Notes: generated from the sequence alone by a model not told the origin. A stretch of 64,000 nt of DNA from Lysobacterales bacterium (GCA_017302135.1 JAFLDZ010000002.1:1-64000), one strand, 5' to 3'. Shown: positions 25,801 through 32,103, counted from the first letter of the stretch. Program-made: numbers and translations.

Positions 25801-27571
25801 TGGCACCGGGACTCCGTTCGGAGACAGCCTGGAAGTGTTATCGCTTTCGCAAGCTTTCCAGCGTCAAACTCCGAAAAAGCAGTATTGCTCGCTTGGCAGT
25901 GTCAAAGCCAACATCGGTCATTCGGAATCCGCTGCCGGTATCGCCAGCATGACGAAGGTGCTGCTGCAGATGCAGCATCACCAGTTTGCGCCGACGCTGC
26001 ACTCGCGAGATGCGAACCCGGATCTCCAGTTGGAGAACTCGCCTTTCTATCTGCAGCAATCGCTCGCACGCTGGGATCGTATCGATGACCAGCCGCGACG
26101 CGCTCTCGTCAATTCGTTTGGCGCAGGTGGCGTCAATGCCTGCATCATTCTGGAAGAGTATGTGCCGAAAGCTGGGGGTGCCGGGAATCCTGTTGAAGGT
26201 CCCTATGTTTTCGTGATCTCGGCCGAGACCCAGGAACGGCTACGGGACTATGCACAGCGTTTCGTCGCCTATTTCGATGCAGAACAGGACATCGATTTTG
26301 CCGGCCTTTGCTACACGCTCCAACTTGGCCGGGAGGCCATGAAGGAGCGATTGACGCTGGTGGCATCGAGCGCAAGTGAAGCCCGCAACGCTCTTCATGG
26401 TTGGCTGATCAACGATGGGATGAACGGCGTCAGTGCCGGCACTGCCGATATCCGCCGCAGACCCAGAAAAAAAGCGCTCGACGAGCATGCCCATATGCCG
26501 CAGCAGCAACTGGCGGCGCTGTGCGCTCAGCGTTGGATTGCTGGAGAGGATCCGGCATGGAATGCGCTCTATAGAAGTGCTACGCCGTCGCGGGTTTCGG
26601 CGCCTACCTATCCGTTCGTCGCCGACAGGTGCTGGATCACCGACGGCTTGCCGCAGCCGCACAGGCTGGCTTCATTCGCCGAGAACGAGCGATTGCATCC
26701 GCTGGTTTCATACAACTCATCCACTCTGAGCGATGTCTCTTTCGATTCATGGATCGCATCGTCAGGCCGGCACTCGTTCGATACATCGCTGCAAGGGACA
26801 CGCCAGATGCCGGCGGCTGCGATATTGGAGATCGCCTGTGCGTGTGGGACGCTGGCGGGCGACAGGAGAATCGGCGGAATCGCGGATGTCGTCTGGGCGA
26901 CACCTTTACATTTGCGCACCGATGTGCAACTGGTTCGCACGTTCGTGAAGAGCATCGGAAACAGCGTGGAATACGCAGTCGCCTCTATGGACGAAGCCGG
27001 CCAGAACATTGTAAATTCCAGAGGCAGGCTCGTTTTCTCTTCGTCAACGATTTCCGTCGAAAGAAATCCGATACCGCTCCGGACACTGGAATCGCAGTGC
27101 GTGAGATTCGATGCGCTTTCGCATTATCAACGACTCGAAGCACGTGGATTTGGCTACGGACATTCGTTCAGAAGCGTGCAGGAACTTCATGTTTGTGATG
27201 CGTTCGCGATATCCCGACTGACGCTGGATGAAGCCCTCGACAATCATGGAGAAGATTTCATATTGCATCCGGCCATCATCGACGGTGCCTTCCAGACTGC
27301 GCTCGCGCAACTTTGCGAAGATTGCGCTGACATCAGCTTTGTGCCGTTCGCCATGGAAGAGATGACGCTCATCCGACGCGTGCCGTCCGCTTGTTTCGCA
27401 TATGCGCGGCCGGTCGATTCTGTGCCAAGTCACGACAATATCCGTACTTTCGACATCAGCCTATGCAATGAGCATGGCGAGACACTAGCCGAGATCAAGG
27501 GGCTTGCCATGCGCGCATTGCAGCGCTCCGAAATCAAAGCTGCCCTATCTGCAGAGAGTGAATACAAATGA
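13844..27571 (+). CDS. trans-AT polyketide synthase protein 2 (DH-KR-ACP / KS-DH-KR-ACP / KS-KR-ACP / KS-DH-like)
   Basis: 4,575 aa, AT-less. Order: N-terminal helical docking segment (1-36, MANFIQYVVSELK...) matching the C-terminus of protein 1; DH1 (43-323, His73, Asp245); KR1 (Rossmann core from about 519, GGLGGLG, Tyr668); ACP1 (Ser822); KS5 (915-1351, Cys1090, DTMCSSS); DH2 (1530-1810, His1560, Asp1732); KR2 (about 2003-2240, Tyr2152); ACP2 (Ser2311); KS6 (2399-2824, Cys2569); KR3 without DH (core from about 3277, Tyr3424); ACP3 (Ser3577); KS7 (3674-4108, Cys3851, EGHGTGT in place of EAHGTGT); DH-like (4283-4563) lacking the HxxxG histidine. It ends with no ACP, TE or obvious docking domain. 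KS3 of protein 1 plus this DH-KR-ACP form one split module. All KRs keep the Asp of the LDD region, which suggests B-type D-hydroxyls before dehydration. ACPs lack the DSxxxxxW tryptophan, as expected of non-branching modules. Confidence 0.95.
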   Translation: MANFIQYVVSELKGKRLSKADAFELIKQFSTRVSTPGAAQTSLHPLLHANVSDLSRQAFRSVLTGEEHFLRDHQVKLRGTDECVLPAVAYLEMARAAVEQAVPADARGAVLELRNCVWAQPLVVRGATPVVIELSGALDGEIEYEIVSGDGARRKDHCQGRAAYVPQTAPARLDVPMLRAKMDRGALGADAVYAAFEAMGLMYGPAHRAVRHVYQGAGQLLAQLELPSCVRAGADQYRMHPSLMDGALQACVGLMDGSGQALLPFAVDTVRVLGQCGSSMWVWVRYSAGSRDGDAVTKFDIDLSDEQGTVCVQMCGFSARALGPATATGDASASGVLRAVPQWRAIAEDVAEEAAPTAWAERHVVVCDLPGIEAAALASLLAGSRCVMLSDSSAADLASRYSDYALSCFERIRAVLSGKPEGAVLMQVVVGESGEDAVFSGLSALLKTATLENPLFRGQLVLTGREVTTAALAQQLEQARAHASEPVIRFDRGTQPQGLGWQVQAQVEKPCEPVFKEHGVYLITGGLGGLGVLFAQAVLEQTRHGRVILTGRGALSGGKQSRLDALVALGAGRIRYRSLDLADRAQVEGAIAEILAVEGGLHGILHCAGMIADNFILKKSASEFREVLSPKVTGTWHLDEATRDVGLDFFALFSSVASAFGNVGQSDYAAANGFMDGFARYRNGRVSAGERGGRTVSIHWPLWASGGMQLDEALQSELLRTTGMVALSTAHGLQAFYRSVQQGDERSVVMEGVLSKLERTLNATASMPAPQVQPIVSDAPLDDGELLEKTQDWLRRQFSALLKLSSHRIDPRAPLEQYGIDSILAMRLTNALEKTFGSLSKTLFFEYRSIAELAEHLVSTQSPVLSGLFAKSRAAATAVETPAAVRVAEVKPAARSRSLSVRPARQDTDGAGHSAEPIAIVGLSGRYPESPDIATYWRNLRDGKDCITEIPRERWDWRDYFSEDRTQGGRHYSRWGGFITGVDEFDPLFFSMSPLEAERIDPQERLFLQHAWMAIEDAGYSRASLRGTDVASSDVGVYVGMMYSEYQLFGAEASLRGQRMGLAGSFASIANRVSYALDLHGPSMTLDTMCSSSLTAIHLACQDLRLGRTRLAIAGGVNVTIHPNKYLVLSSGQFISSDGHCQSFGEGGDGYIPGEGVGAVVLKRLSEAQRDGDHIYGIIRGSALSHGGRTNGYTVPNPQSQASAIGQALDEARIDARRISYIEAHGTGTKLGDPIEIAALNKAFGRTTQDRQFCLIGSAKSNIGHCEAAAGIAGLTKVLLQMQHRQVVPSLHSAQLNPHIDFANSPFTVNQTLTDWVAPVVDGRRAPRIAGLSSFGAGGSNAHMIVEEYEAPVSVAWSGPAIVVLSARTVAQLKQQAQGLVDFIAAAPSPVDLGSLAYTLQIGREAMEERLGLVVESVDQLVETLQAYLRDEGEVEDLYLGQVNRYKELLTLFSTDADLQQAVDRWLSGRKYGKVVELWVKGLEVRWSHLYDGALPRRMSLPTYPFAKERYWVDAGTGPVVAATAGAAQLHPLLHANISDFSEQRYSVTFSGDEPYLADHRVKLGDADERVLPAVAYLEMARAAVEHAVPALSRSAVVELRHSIWAQPLVVRGETPVAIVLSATADGEIEYDIVSGEEEQWVEHCQGRAQYVQGVVQDRIDIASLTSQMGLGTMTAADIYAEFSAMGLTYGPAHQAVKCVYRGDRQLLAQLELPSCVGADAASYVLHPSLLDGALQASIGLMTGANRARLPFAVDLVRVFGGCTARMFAWVRYVQGSAADDAVVKLDIDVCDEQGMVVVQMHGFATRVLEGMSSARTGEASVGMLTSVPEWRAILTEERTDTAWTERHVVLCELPGVSSAELQRHVHHCHCTVTSKPGDKNLAERYGEYALTCFDRIKSILSNKPSGAVLMQVAIGDAPEQSVFTGLSALLKSAALENPLFRGQLVVSQGDVSASMLAQQLEQAQGLASETVIRFERGTSPMGMRWREKHDNSVPASAFKDRGVYLITGGLGGLGALFAQEILAHSHEAHVILSGRGELTGEKRQRYEALSAHGAGRLHYRMLDLSELSHVEALIASIVQEYGHLDGILHSAGMISDGFILKKTAIEFRDVLAPKAKGALNLDLASASLELDLFVMFSSIAGAFGNVGQADYAAANGFLDEFAQYRNHRVRVGERHGRTLSINWPLWKEGGMQLSAALQEQIARTTGMHPLSTANGLQTFYRGLAQDCDRILVMEGDVEKLRTTLGMVKPAPIASKAPSLPVKQEAIVRDDIDNIDDLVQDYLRQQFAALLKLPPHRIDAHAPLENYGIDSVLAMRLTNQLEQTFGSLSKTLFFEYQTIAALAKHLSKTFPDIIRRDIVKGESEQPRQEVRAVVAPQGEPVGQKLQFRQRFVEASAQTERAVAIVGLGGRYPLGDDLEGFWDNLKNGRDCITEIPAERWDHALYFDADRDKVGKSYSKWGGFISDIDKFDPLFFNIAPKEAELLDPQERLFLETAWQTIEDAGYSKQSLSETRTGVYVGVMWGQYELYGVNSLAAGHVGVPSSSQASIANRVSYFFNLHGPSIALDTMCSSSLTAIHMACEEIRRGNIDAAIAGGVNVSVHPHKYLTLSQGKFASSDGRCRSFGAGGDGYVPGEGVGAVFLKPLEHALRDGDHIYGVVRSSAINHGGKTNGYTVPNPNAQADLILAALERAHIEPQSLSYIEAHGTGTSLGDPIEIAGLSKAFNGYGDRIEPCAIGSVKSNIGHLESAAGIAAITKVLLQLKHDQIAPSLHAESLNPNIDFGDSKFHVQTRLGPWPKHADQPRRSGVSSFGAGGSNAHVILEEYIDSRPRSAVDSNRPEVFVLSARDEKTLARHAQRIADFLDRNVSLSPQDVAYTLQVGRTSMAARLAIMAVDLPELVASLRQWIASRGIATNVSPSDSEDHVLYGNANDMPQYANRLVEGSAGMAFIRDLASSYDVSKLARLWIMGTEIDWSMLRRKEAPKRVSLPTYPFNKQRYWIDTTSVQTLHPVPTVATQPVIVPASLPPAETPQRMSYGVRWHDAPVTMNSAPLSSSPILLLDDTDMLYSGLTDHFARRSGEAQIIRIKYADDFREAGPTEFEVRVNEEEDFRRVLASLRNRDLLPSLVLLRCRGGDSLDSMQIPAESLTRDAFLLLNLVKAFIDAKHPVRVLSVSNAGILGPVPQHSAIGAFLKTLVMEQPRFSGKTVCIDGYEGCDLSIADEMAILLSEMQDPSSVVEEVRYRFDASTRLRSRSVKKTVPLDISSKAVPGQTLLKHRGVYLITGGLGGLGILFGEYLAENYAARLVLVGRSVATAQHEEKLARLGKHGSEVVYIEGDVACFEDAERIVRETKARYGTINGVIHAAGVTRDSFVLNKSREQMQAVFDPKVLGAVHLDRATAAEDIDVFAMFSSIAGVTGNVGQCDYSYANQFLDAFAEIRERRRAIGLRKGRTVSIDWPLWKDGGMHVSTENAALMLAKTGMLPLPVDHGMQYFEQLLRTDAVQGIAVFGLPSQISRYIDNSSRTAPVQNPVAAVDSGSTADLLGKTVEYLKVMIGEEIKFDPESIDTRERLESFGLDSVVISKLNARLEHDLGDLPKTLLYEHETVEEVASFLSRHARSGLLRKFGESSPASESTVESIAESTDASPHDGDFGLVAEPSPAASSPFPAERNLPQKIAIIGVHANHAKASNMAELWQYLREGTDVTEIVPVDRWNADEYYDPDPAAAINGKIYCRSGGFVDNVDKFDSAFFKIPKDEANVMDPQERLFLQSVWSSLEDAGYTRESLKAKHPKGKSTDVGVFVGVTTNSYQLLMDEAQRQGNMLMPSAMPWSIANRISYFFDFKGPSLPIDTACSSSLVAVHMACESLRRGECQVAVAGGVNLYLHPSKYLSLCQRGMLAVGGKTRSYGAGDDGFVPGEGVGSFILKPLDNAVADNDRIYGVIVGSAYDHSGRSNGYSAPNPNSQAELIDRTFREAKISPESIGCVEGHGTGTPFGDSLEVLSLSQAFQRQTPKKQYCSLGSVKANIGHSESAAGIASMTKVLLQMQHHQFAPTLHSRDANPDLQLENSPFYLQQSLARWDRIDDQPRRALVNSFGAGGVNACIILEEYVPKAGGAGNPVEGPYVFVISAETQERLRDYAQRFVAYFDAEQDIDFAGLCYTLQLGREAMKERLTLVASSASEARNALHGWLINDGMNGVSAGTADIRRRPRKKALDEHAHMPQQQLAALCAQRWIAGEDPAWNALYRSATPSRVSAPTYPFVADRCWITDGLPQPHRLASFAENERLHPLVSYNSSTLSDVSFDSWIASSGRHSFDTSLQGTRQMPAAAILEIACACGTLAGDRRIGGIADVVWATPLHLRTDVQLVRTFVKSIGNSVEYAVASMDEAGQNIVNSRGRLVFSSSTISVERNPIPLRTLESQCVRFDALSHYQRLEARGFGYGHSFRSVQELHVCDAFAISRLTLDEALDNHGEDFILHPAIIDGAFQTALAQLCEDCADISFVPFAMEEMTLIRRVPSACFAYARPVDSVPSHDNIRTFDISLCNEHGETLAEIKGLAMRALQRSEIKAALSAESEYK
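16338..18400 (+). repeat. Direct repeat shared with PKS protein 1 (ACP end, KS, linker), copy 2
   Basis: Partner of 1-2,075; it encodes the end of ACP1, KS5 and its linker in PKS protein 2. Just after it (about 18,430) base composition and codon choice change abruptly within the same reading frame, which suggests a recombination junction. Confidence 0.88.
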
Positions 27572-27654
27572 TGTCTACCGCATATTCGATCACTGCCTTG
27601 CCGGCAGATAAAGCCACGTCCAATCGCGAACAATCTACGGGAGTCGCCGGATAA
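27568..27654 (+). CDS. Possible 28-residue coupled ORF between PKS and amidotransferase
   Basis: Its ATG overlaps the PKS stop (ATGA at 27,568-27,571) and its TAA overlaps the next start (TAATG at 27,652-27,656), so it spans the gap between the two genes exactly. The peptide begins MMSTAYSITALPADK and has no recognisable domain. Overlaps at both ends suggest translational coupling, but at this length chance is a real possibility. The amidotransferase has its own GGGAG about nine bases before its ATG. Confidence 0.25.
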   Translation: MMSTAYSITALPADKATSNREQSTGVAG

Positions 27655-29501
27655 TGTGCGGGATTACAGGCTGGCTGAGCTATGGAAGCGATCTGCGCGA
27701 GCGTCGCCAGGTCGTAGCGGAAATGACGCAGACGCTCGCCTTGCGCGGGCCGGATGCCGGCGGCATATGGGTCGATCGGCATATCGGTCTGGGACATCGC
27801 CGTCTGGCGGTCATCGACTTGGCCGGTGGCGCGCAGCCGATGTTGGAGCAGGACGGCGATCGACCGATCGTTTGCCTGAGCTACAACGGAGAGGTCTACA
27901 ACTTCATGGAGCTGCGCGCTGAGCTCCAGCATTTGGGGCATGAGTTCGTTTCGCGCTGCGATACGGAAGTCGTCATGCGCGGGTATCTGCAATGGGGAGA
28001 TCTCGTCTTCGAACGTCTGAATGGCATGTTCGCTTTGGCGATCTGGGATGCGCGCAGCGAAGAGTTGCTGCTGGCCCGGGACTTCATGGGTATCAAGCCC
28101 CTGTACTACTATCCGACGTCAGATGGTGTTCTGTTCGGTTCCGAACCGAAAGCCATTCTTGCGCATCCGGATGTGCGGCCGAGTGCGGACAGGGACAGCT
28201 TCCGCGAAATTTTCGTTCTGGCGAAAACCCCGGAACGTACCGTCTACACCGGCATGTATGAGGTCCGACCCGGGCAAGTCATACGTTTCGATCGGAATGG
28301 CCTGAAGAAACGACAATTCTGGCAACTCAGGGCGCATGCCCATGAGGACGATTTGCCGCGAACGATCCAGAGAGTCGCCGAACTGCTCGGCAATTCCGTC
28401 GAGCAACAAATCGTCAGCGATGTGCCATTGTGCACGCTGCTCTCCGGTGGGCTCGATTCTTCGGCGATCACCGCGATGGCGCAGCGCATCACTGCGCAAC
28501 ACGGTGGCGCTACCCGCTCGTTTTCCGTCGACTTCGAGAGCCACGGCCATGCGTTCGCGGGCAGTGGCGCGCACAAATCCAGCGACACCCCGTATGTCCG
28601 CGAATTCGTGGCGCACACAGGGTGCAACCATACGGAAATCGTATTGGATAGTCGTGAATTGAACGACGACGAATTGAACCTGACTGTCCTTCGTGCAAGC
28701 GATATGCCGCTCAACTTGTCGGGCGATATGTGCTCGTCGCTCTACCGGCTTTTCCGCGCGATACGCGGGGAATCGACTGTCGCGCTTTCAGGCGAGTCGG
28801 CAGACGAAATATTCGGGGGCTATGCCTGGTTCCACGACCAGAATGTAGTCAATGCAGCCAGATTTCCCTGGTTGGCGAGTACAGGGAACGTATTCAACAG
28901 TGCGGAAATCCTGAATCGGGACTTGCGCGGTCAACTCAATCTCGGCGAGTTCGAGGCCGAGAGTTATGCGCAGGCCATCGGCGAGGTTCCGAAACTTGAG
29001 GCTGAGAGTTCGGTCGACGCGCGCATGCGGGAACTGAGCTACCTGCATCTCACCCGCTTTCTTCAGTTCATGCTTGATCGAAAGGATCGCATGAGCATGG
29101 CTGTCGGTCTCGAAGTCCGTGTTCCATTCTGCGATCCTCATTTGATCGACTACGTCTTCAATATTCCGTGGAGCATGAAATCGTTCGACGGGCGGGAGAA
29201 AAGCGTATTGCGTGCCGCGACACGAGATCTTCTGCCTGCATCGATCGTCGAACGGCAGAAAAGCCCGTATCCATCCACGCAGGACCCGAGCTATGAGCGG
29301 GCGTTGCGCTCCAAGGTGACAGCGCTGATGAGCGATGCCTCGCATCCGGCTGTCCATTTGTTCAATAAACGGTATGTGCAGCGCCTTCTCGAGCGTCCGA
29401 TGCAAGAAAGCCGTTCCCTGCATTACGAGCGTGCCGACCTGGAACGCGTGTTGTCCGTCGCTGCTTGGATCAACGAATACGATGTTTCTCTGGATCTGTA
29501 A
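27654..29501 (+). CDS. AsnB-like glutamine-dependent amidotransferase
   Basis: 615 aa, the usual length of the class B asparagine synthetase family. It starts MCGITGW, so Cys2 is the N-terminal nucleophile of a class II glutaminase domain (about 1-210, with RGPDAGG, GHRRLAVIDL and YNGEVYN). The C-terminal synthetase domain carries the ATP-pyrophosphatase loop SGGLDSS (from residue 264). The start is fixed by the need for Cys2. Known relatives in biosynthetic clusters transfer ammonia to an activated carboxylate (amide, glutarimide) or close rings (beta-lactam synthetase branch). Its place between the PKS and the beta-branching genes points to tailoring of the product, not housekeeping asparagine synthesis. 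The acceptor is unknown. Confidence 0.88.
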   Translation: MCGITGWLSYGSDLRERRQVVAEMTQTLALRGPDAGGIWVDRHIGLGHRRLAVIDLAGGAQPMLEQDGDRPIVCLSYNGEVYNFMELRAELQHLGHEFVSRCDTEVVMRGYLQWGDLVFERLNGMFALAIWDARSEELLLARDFMGIKPLYYYPTSDGVLFGSEPKAILAHPDVRPSADRDSFREIFVLAKTPERTVYTGMYEVRPGQVIRFDRNGLKKRQFWQLRAHAHEDDLPRTIQRVAELLGNSVEQQIVSDVPLCTLLSGGLDSSAITAMAQRITAQHGGATRSFSVDFESHGHAFAGSGAHKSSDTPYVREFVAHTGCNHTEIVLDSRELNDDELNLTVLRASDMPLNLSGDMCSSLYRLFRAIRGESTVALSGESADEIFGGYAWFHDQNVVNAARFPWLASTGNVFNSAEILNRDLRGQLNLGEFEAESYAQAIGEVPKLEAESSVDARMRELSYLHLTRFLQFMLDRKDRMSMAVGLEVRVPFCDPHLIDYVFNIPWSMKSFDGREKSVLRAATRDLLPASIVERQKSPYPSTQDPSYERALRSKVTALMSDASHPAVHLFNKRYVQRLLERPMQESRSLHYERADLERVLSVAAWINEYDVSLDL

Positions 29502-29715
29502 TGACGAATAGTATTCTTATGCACTCGACAAGACCGCCGTTCGTCCGTGAGCTATTCGCTTTTCCCTGCCTTGGCCGGGAGGAGTTGTCGACTGTACGCA
29601 AACCGTTCTCGCGCACTTTCAATCCAATGTCGGCGTTTTTTTTCCGCTTCGGGCAATGCTGCCTGAACATTCCATCGAAGTCGCGTTTTGGAATATGCAG
29701 TTGGGTGGTTTGCAG
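29501..29715 (+). pseudogene. Possible remnant of a type II thioesterase N-terminus, frameshifted at an 8-T tract
   Basis: From the ATG at 29,501 (TAATG overlap with the amidotransferase stop) the frame reads MTNSILMHSTRPPFVRELFA then FPCLG, resembling the LFCFPYAGG start of type II thioesterases. After T8 at 29,636-29,643, the frame one base back continues PLRAMLPEHSIEVAFWNMQL, resembling the LPxHIEVxxVQLPGR segment of the same family. That second frame runs without a stop into the hydrolase gene. A one-base change in the T tract would join both parts into one ORF, 29,501-30,450. No GxSxG or catalytic His region follows, so no thioesterase activity is expected. The resemblance was judged by eye. 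Confidence 0.35.
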
Positions 29716-29754
29716 ATGAATTACGGATATCCGGATCGGAAGAGCGATCAGTCC

Positions 29755-30450
29755 ATGCTTGTTCAGATTACAGAGGAGTACCAGCCGATAGTTGAAGTGC
29801 TGAGAACGAAGCGTGGCTCGATGACGAACTACAATTATCTGGTCGTCGATTCCTTCAGCCGACGTGCGGTCATCGTGGATCCCGCTTGGCAGATGGATGT
29901 CGTCGAACATGCAATGTCTCAAGCACAGGCCAGCCTTGAAGGCGTACTCCTCACGCATGCGCATGCGGATCATGTCGACTTGGCTGGAGTTCTGTCAGAG
30001 AAGTATGGCTGCCCGGTATGGATGTCGACACGGGAGATCGAAGCATCAGGATTTTCTGCCGCAAATCTCGTCGGAATAGACGAAAGCGACTGGTGGATCG
30101 GCGGGATGAAAATCACTCCGATACTGACCCCGGGCCACACGCCAGGCTGCTTTTGCTATCTTATCGGCGACAATCTATTCACCGGGGACGTGCTGTTCGT
30201 TGAGGGGTGCGGCATTTGTCCCGATGTCGAGTCGGCGTACCAGATGTTCGAGAGCCTGCAGAGACTGAAGCGCGAGATCAAACCGGAGACAAGGATATTC
30301 CCGGGGCACTCCTTCGGTAAGGCGCCTGGCCTGAATTTCACAGGCGTCATACGAGAAAATATTTACCTGCATTTCCGCGACAAGAAAAGATTCGCGGAGT
30401 TTCGTCAGAGACATGTGCACAACCGCGAAAAATTTTTCGAATTCCACTAG
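29755..30450 (+). CDS. Metallo-beta-lactamase-fold hydrolase of the PksB/BaeB type
   Basis: Glyoxalase II-like hydrolase common in trans-AT PKS clusters, thought to act on thioesters or acyl-ACPs. Zinc motifs THAHADHVD, GHTPGC, FTGDVLF and a later PGHS are visible. The frame is open back to ATG 29,656, with further ATGs at 29,695 and 29,716. I chose 29,755 because GGAAGAG (29,738-29,744) sits ten bases before it and the domain starts soon after (VEVLRTKRGSMTNYNYLVVD). Residues upstream look like a thioesterase remnant. It lies in one run with the amidotransferase, HCS, donor ACP and AT. Family is secure; start and substrate are not. Confidence 0.85.
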   Translation: MLVQITEEYQPIVEVLRTKRGSMTNYNYLVVDSFSRRAVIVDPAWQMDVVEHAMSQAQASLEGVLLTHAHADHVDLAGVLSEKYGCPVWMSTREIEASGFSAANLVGIDESDWWIGGMKITPILTPGHTPGCFCYLIGDNLFTGDVLFVEGCGICPDVESAYQMFESLQRLKREIKPETRIFPGHSFGKAPGLNFTGVIRENIYLHFRDKKRFAEFRQRHVHNREKFFEFH

Positions 30451-30522
30451 CAAATGCATAGGTCAGTCGATGAAGTATTTCTCAACGATATACCCGGGCA
30501 TCAATAAAAGTCAGAGGCTTAT

Positions 30523-31782
30523 ATGCGAGTTGTAGGTATTGAGGCAATGAATCTCTTCGCCGGTACGGCGCGGGTCGATGTTGAGAAGCTCGCGCTGCAT
30601 CGTGGGCTGGACATGACACGATTCTCAAATCTGCTGATGAAGGAGAAGACCGTCGCGTTGCCGTATGAAGATCCGATCACTTTCGGCGTGAACGCAGCCA
30701 AGCCTTTGATAGATGCATTGAGCCAGGAAGAGAAGGATCGCATCGAAGTAGTCATCACATGCACTGAATCGGCATTCGATTTCGGCAAATCGATGAGCAC
30801 CTATTTCCATAGTCTGTTGGGCCTGAATCGCAACTGTCGTTTATTCGAGCTCAAAAACGCATGCTATTCGGGCGTGGCCGGATTGCAGACCGCAGTCAAT
30901 TTCATCCTTTCCAGCGTGTCGCCAGGCGCGAAGGTGCTGCTGATCGCTACGGACATATCGCGTTTCATGGTCGAAGAAGGTGGCGAAGGCTTGACGGAGG
31001 ACTGGTCTTTCTTCGAGCCCAGCAGCGGTGCCGGCGCGGTAGCCGCGATCATCAGCGAGACTCCTCATATTTTTCAAGTGGACGTCGGGGCCAACGGGTA
31101 TTACGGATACGAAGTGATGGATACCTGCAGGCCGGCGCCAGACAAGGAAGCCGGCGATGCGGATCTGTCGCTTCTGTCCTACTTGGATTGTTGCGAGAAA
31201 GCGTTTCTTGAATACCAGAAGCGCGTCGAAGGAGCAGACCTTGTCTCATCCTTCGGTTACCTGGCGATGCACACGCCTTTCGGTGGCATGGTCAAAGGGG
31301 CGCATCGCAACATCATGCGCAAGATCGCCAAGGCGCGGCCGAATGAAATCGAAGCTGATTTCGCACATCGCATGCAGCCCAGCCTGAACTATGGTCAGCG
31401 TGTGGGCAACATCATGGGGGCGAGCACACTGATGGCGATCGCCAGCACAATCGATCACGGGGACTTCGATTCGCCGAAAAGAATCGGTTGCTTTTCCTAC
31501 GGCTCAGGTTGCTGTTCTGAATTCTTCAGCGGTGTAGCTGGAGGGAATGGTCAAGCGCTTCTGCGTGCGCAGAAGATCAAAGATCATCTCGATCGTCGCT
31601 GCGAGTTGACGATGGAAGAGTACGACGAACTGCTGGTGACCAATAACACCGTCAAGTTCGGCACCCGGAATGTGATCCTGAATCATGATTTCATTCCTGC
31701 TGCGCTTACCGCGCACGGAAGCCCGACTTTGTTCTTGAAGGAAATCAAGGAATTCCATCGAGAGTACGAATTCGTATCATGA
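30523..31782 (+). CDS. HMG-CoA synthase-like HCS for polyketide beta-branching (PksG family)
   Basis: 419 aa. It condenses an acetyl unit from a donor ACP with a beta-keto intermediate on a module ACP. The nucleophile Cys114 lies in ELKNACYSGVAGL, and the conserved HTPFGGMVKGAHR histidine segment and SYGSGCCSEFF are present. AGAGG before the ATG supports the start. It is followed directly by the donor ACP. Its partners in cis are the ECH domains and DSxxxxxW ACPs of PKS protein 1. No free-standing ECH1, ECH2 or decarboxylating KS is in the window; a decarboxylating KS is normally required and presumably lies elsewhere. Confidence 0.93.
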   Translation: MRVVGIEAMNLFAGTARVDVEKLALHRGLDMTRFSNLLMKEKTVALPYEDPITFGVNAAKPLIDALSQEEKDRIEVVITCTESAFDFGKSMSTYFHSLLGLNRNCRLFELKNACYSGVAGLQTAVNFILSSVSPGAKVLLIATDISRFMVEEGGEGLTEDWSFFEPSSGAGAVAAIISETPHIFQVDVGANGYYGYEVMDTCRPAPDKEAGDADLSLLSYLDCCEKAFLEYQKRVEGADLVSSFGYLAMHTPFGGMVKGAHRNIMRKIAKARPNEIEADFAHRMQPSLNYGQRVGNIMGASTLMAIASTIDHGDFDSPKRIGCFSYGSGCCSEFFSGVAGGNGQALLRAQKIKDHLDRRCELTMEEYDELLVTNNTVKFGTRNVILNHDFIPAALTAHGSPTLFLKEIKEFHREYEFVS

Positions 31783-31854
31783 TTCGAATGTTTGAACGAC
31801 AAATCGACGCCGGCATTCGATTGCCGGACGTTTCTCTGAAGAAAGGAAAAAAGA

Positions 31855-32103
31855 ATGAACAAAGAAGACATCTTTACGCTTATCACGCAGAATGCCCGTG
31901 AAATCATGCCGCAACTGGAGTCGCATGAGTTCCAGTGGACCGATTCCCTGCGTGCTTTAGGTGCGAACTCGATCGATCGTTCTGAAATCGTGATGATGAC
32001 TCTCGAAGCAATGGTCCTCGATATACCTCTCGCCGAGACCATACACGCAGAAAACATCGGCGCGCTTGCTGCGTTGCTGTATGAGAAGAGCAGCGGCAAA
32101 TAA
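31855..32103 (+). CDS. Donor acyl carrier protein of the beta-branching cassette (AcpK-like)
   Basis: 82 aa free-standing ACP. The phosphopantetheine serine is Ser39 in LGANSIDRSE, the signature that separates HCS donor ACPs from ordinary ACPs (DSL/DSI). It would carry malonyl that is decarboxylated to acetyl and handed to the HCS encoded just upstream. AAGGAAAAAAG precedes the ATG. The cluster order HCS, donor ACP, AT supports the role. Confidence 0.92.
   Translation: MNKEDIFTLITQNAREIMPQLESHEFQWTDSLRALGANSIDRSEIVMMTLEAMVLDIPLAETIHAENIGALAALLYEKSSGK

Noticed and set aside
25380..26165. KS7 as a condensation-inactive KS
   Set aside because: The Cys, the HGTGT His (EGHGTGT) and the NIGH His are all present. 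The only change is Ala to Gly before HGTGT, so inactivity cannot be claimed from sequence.
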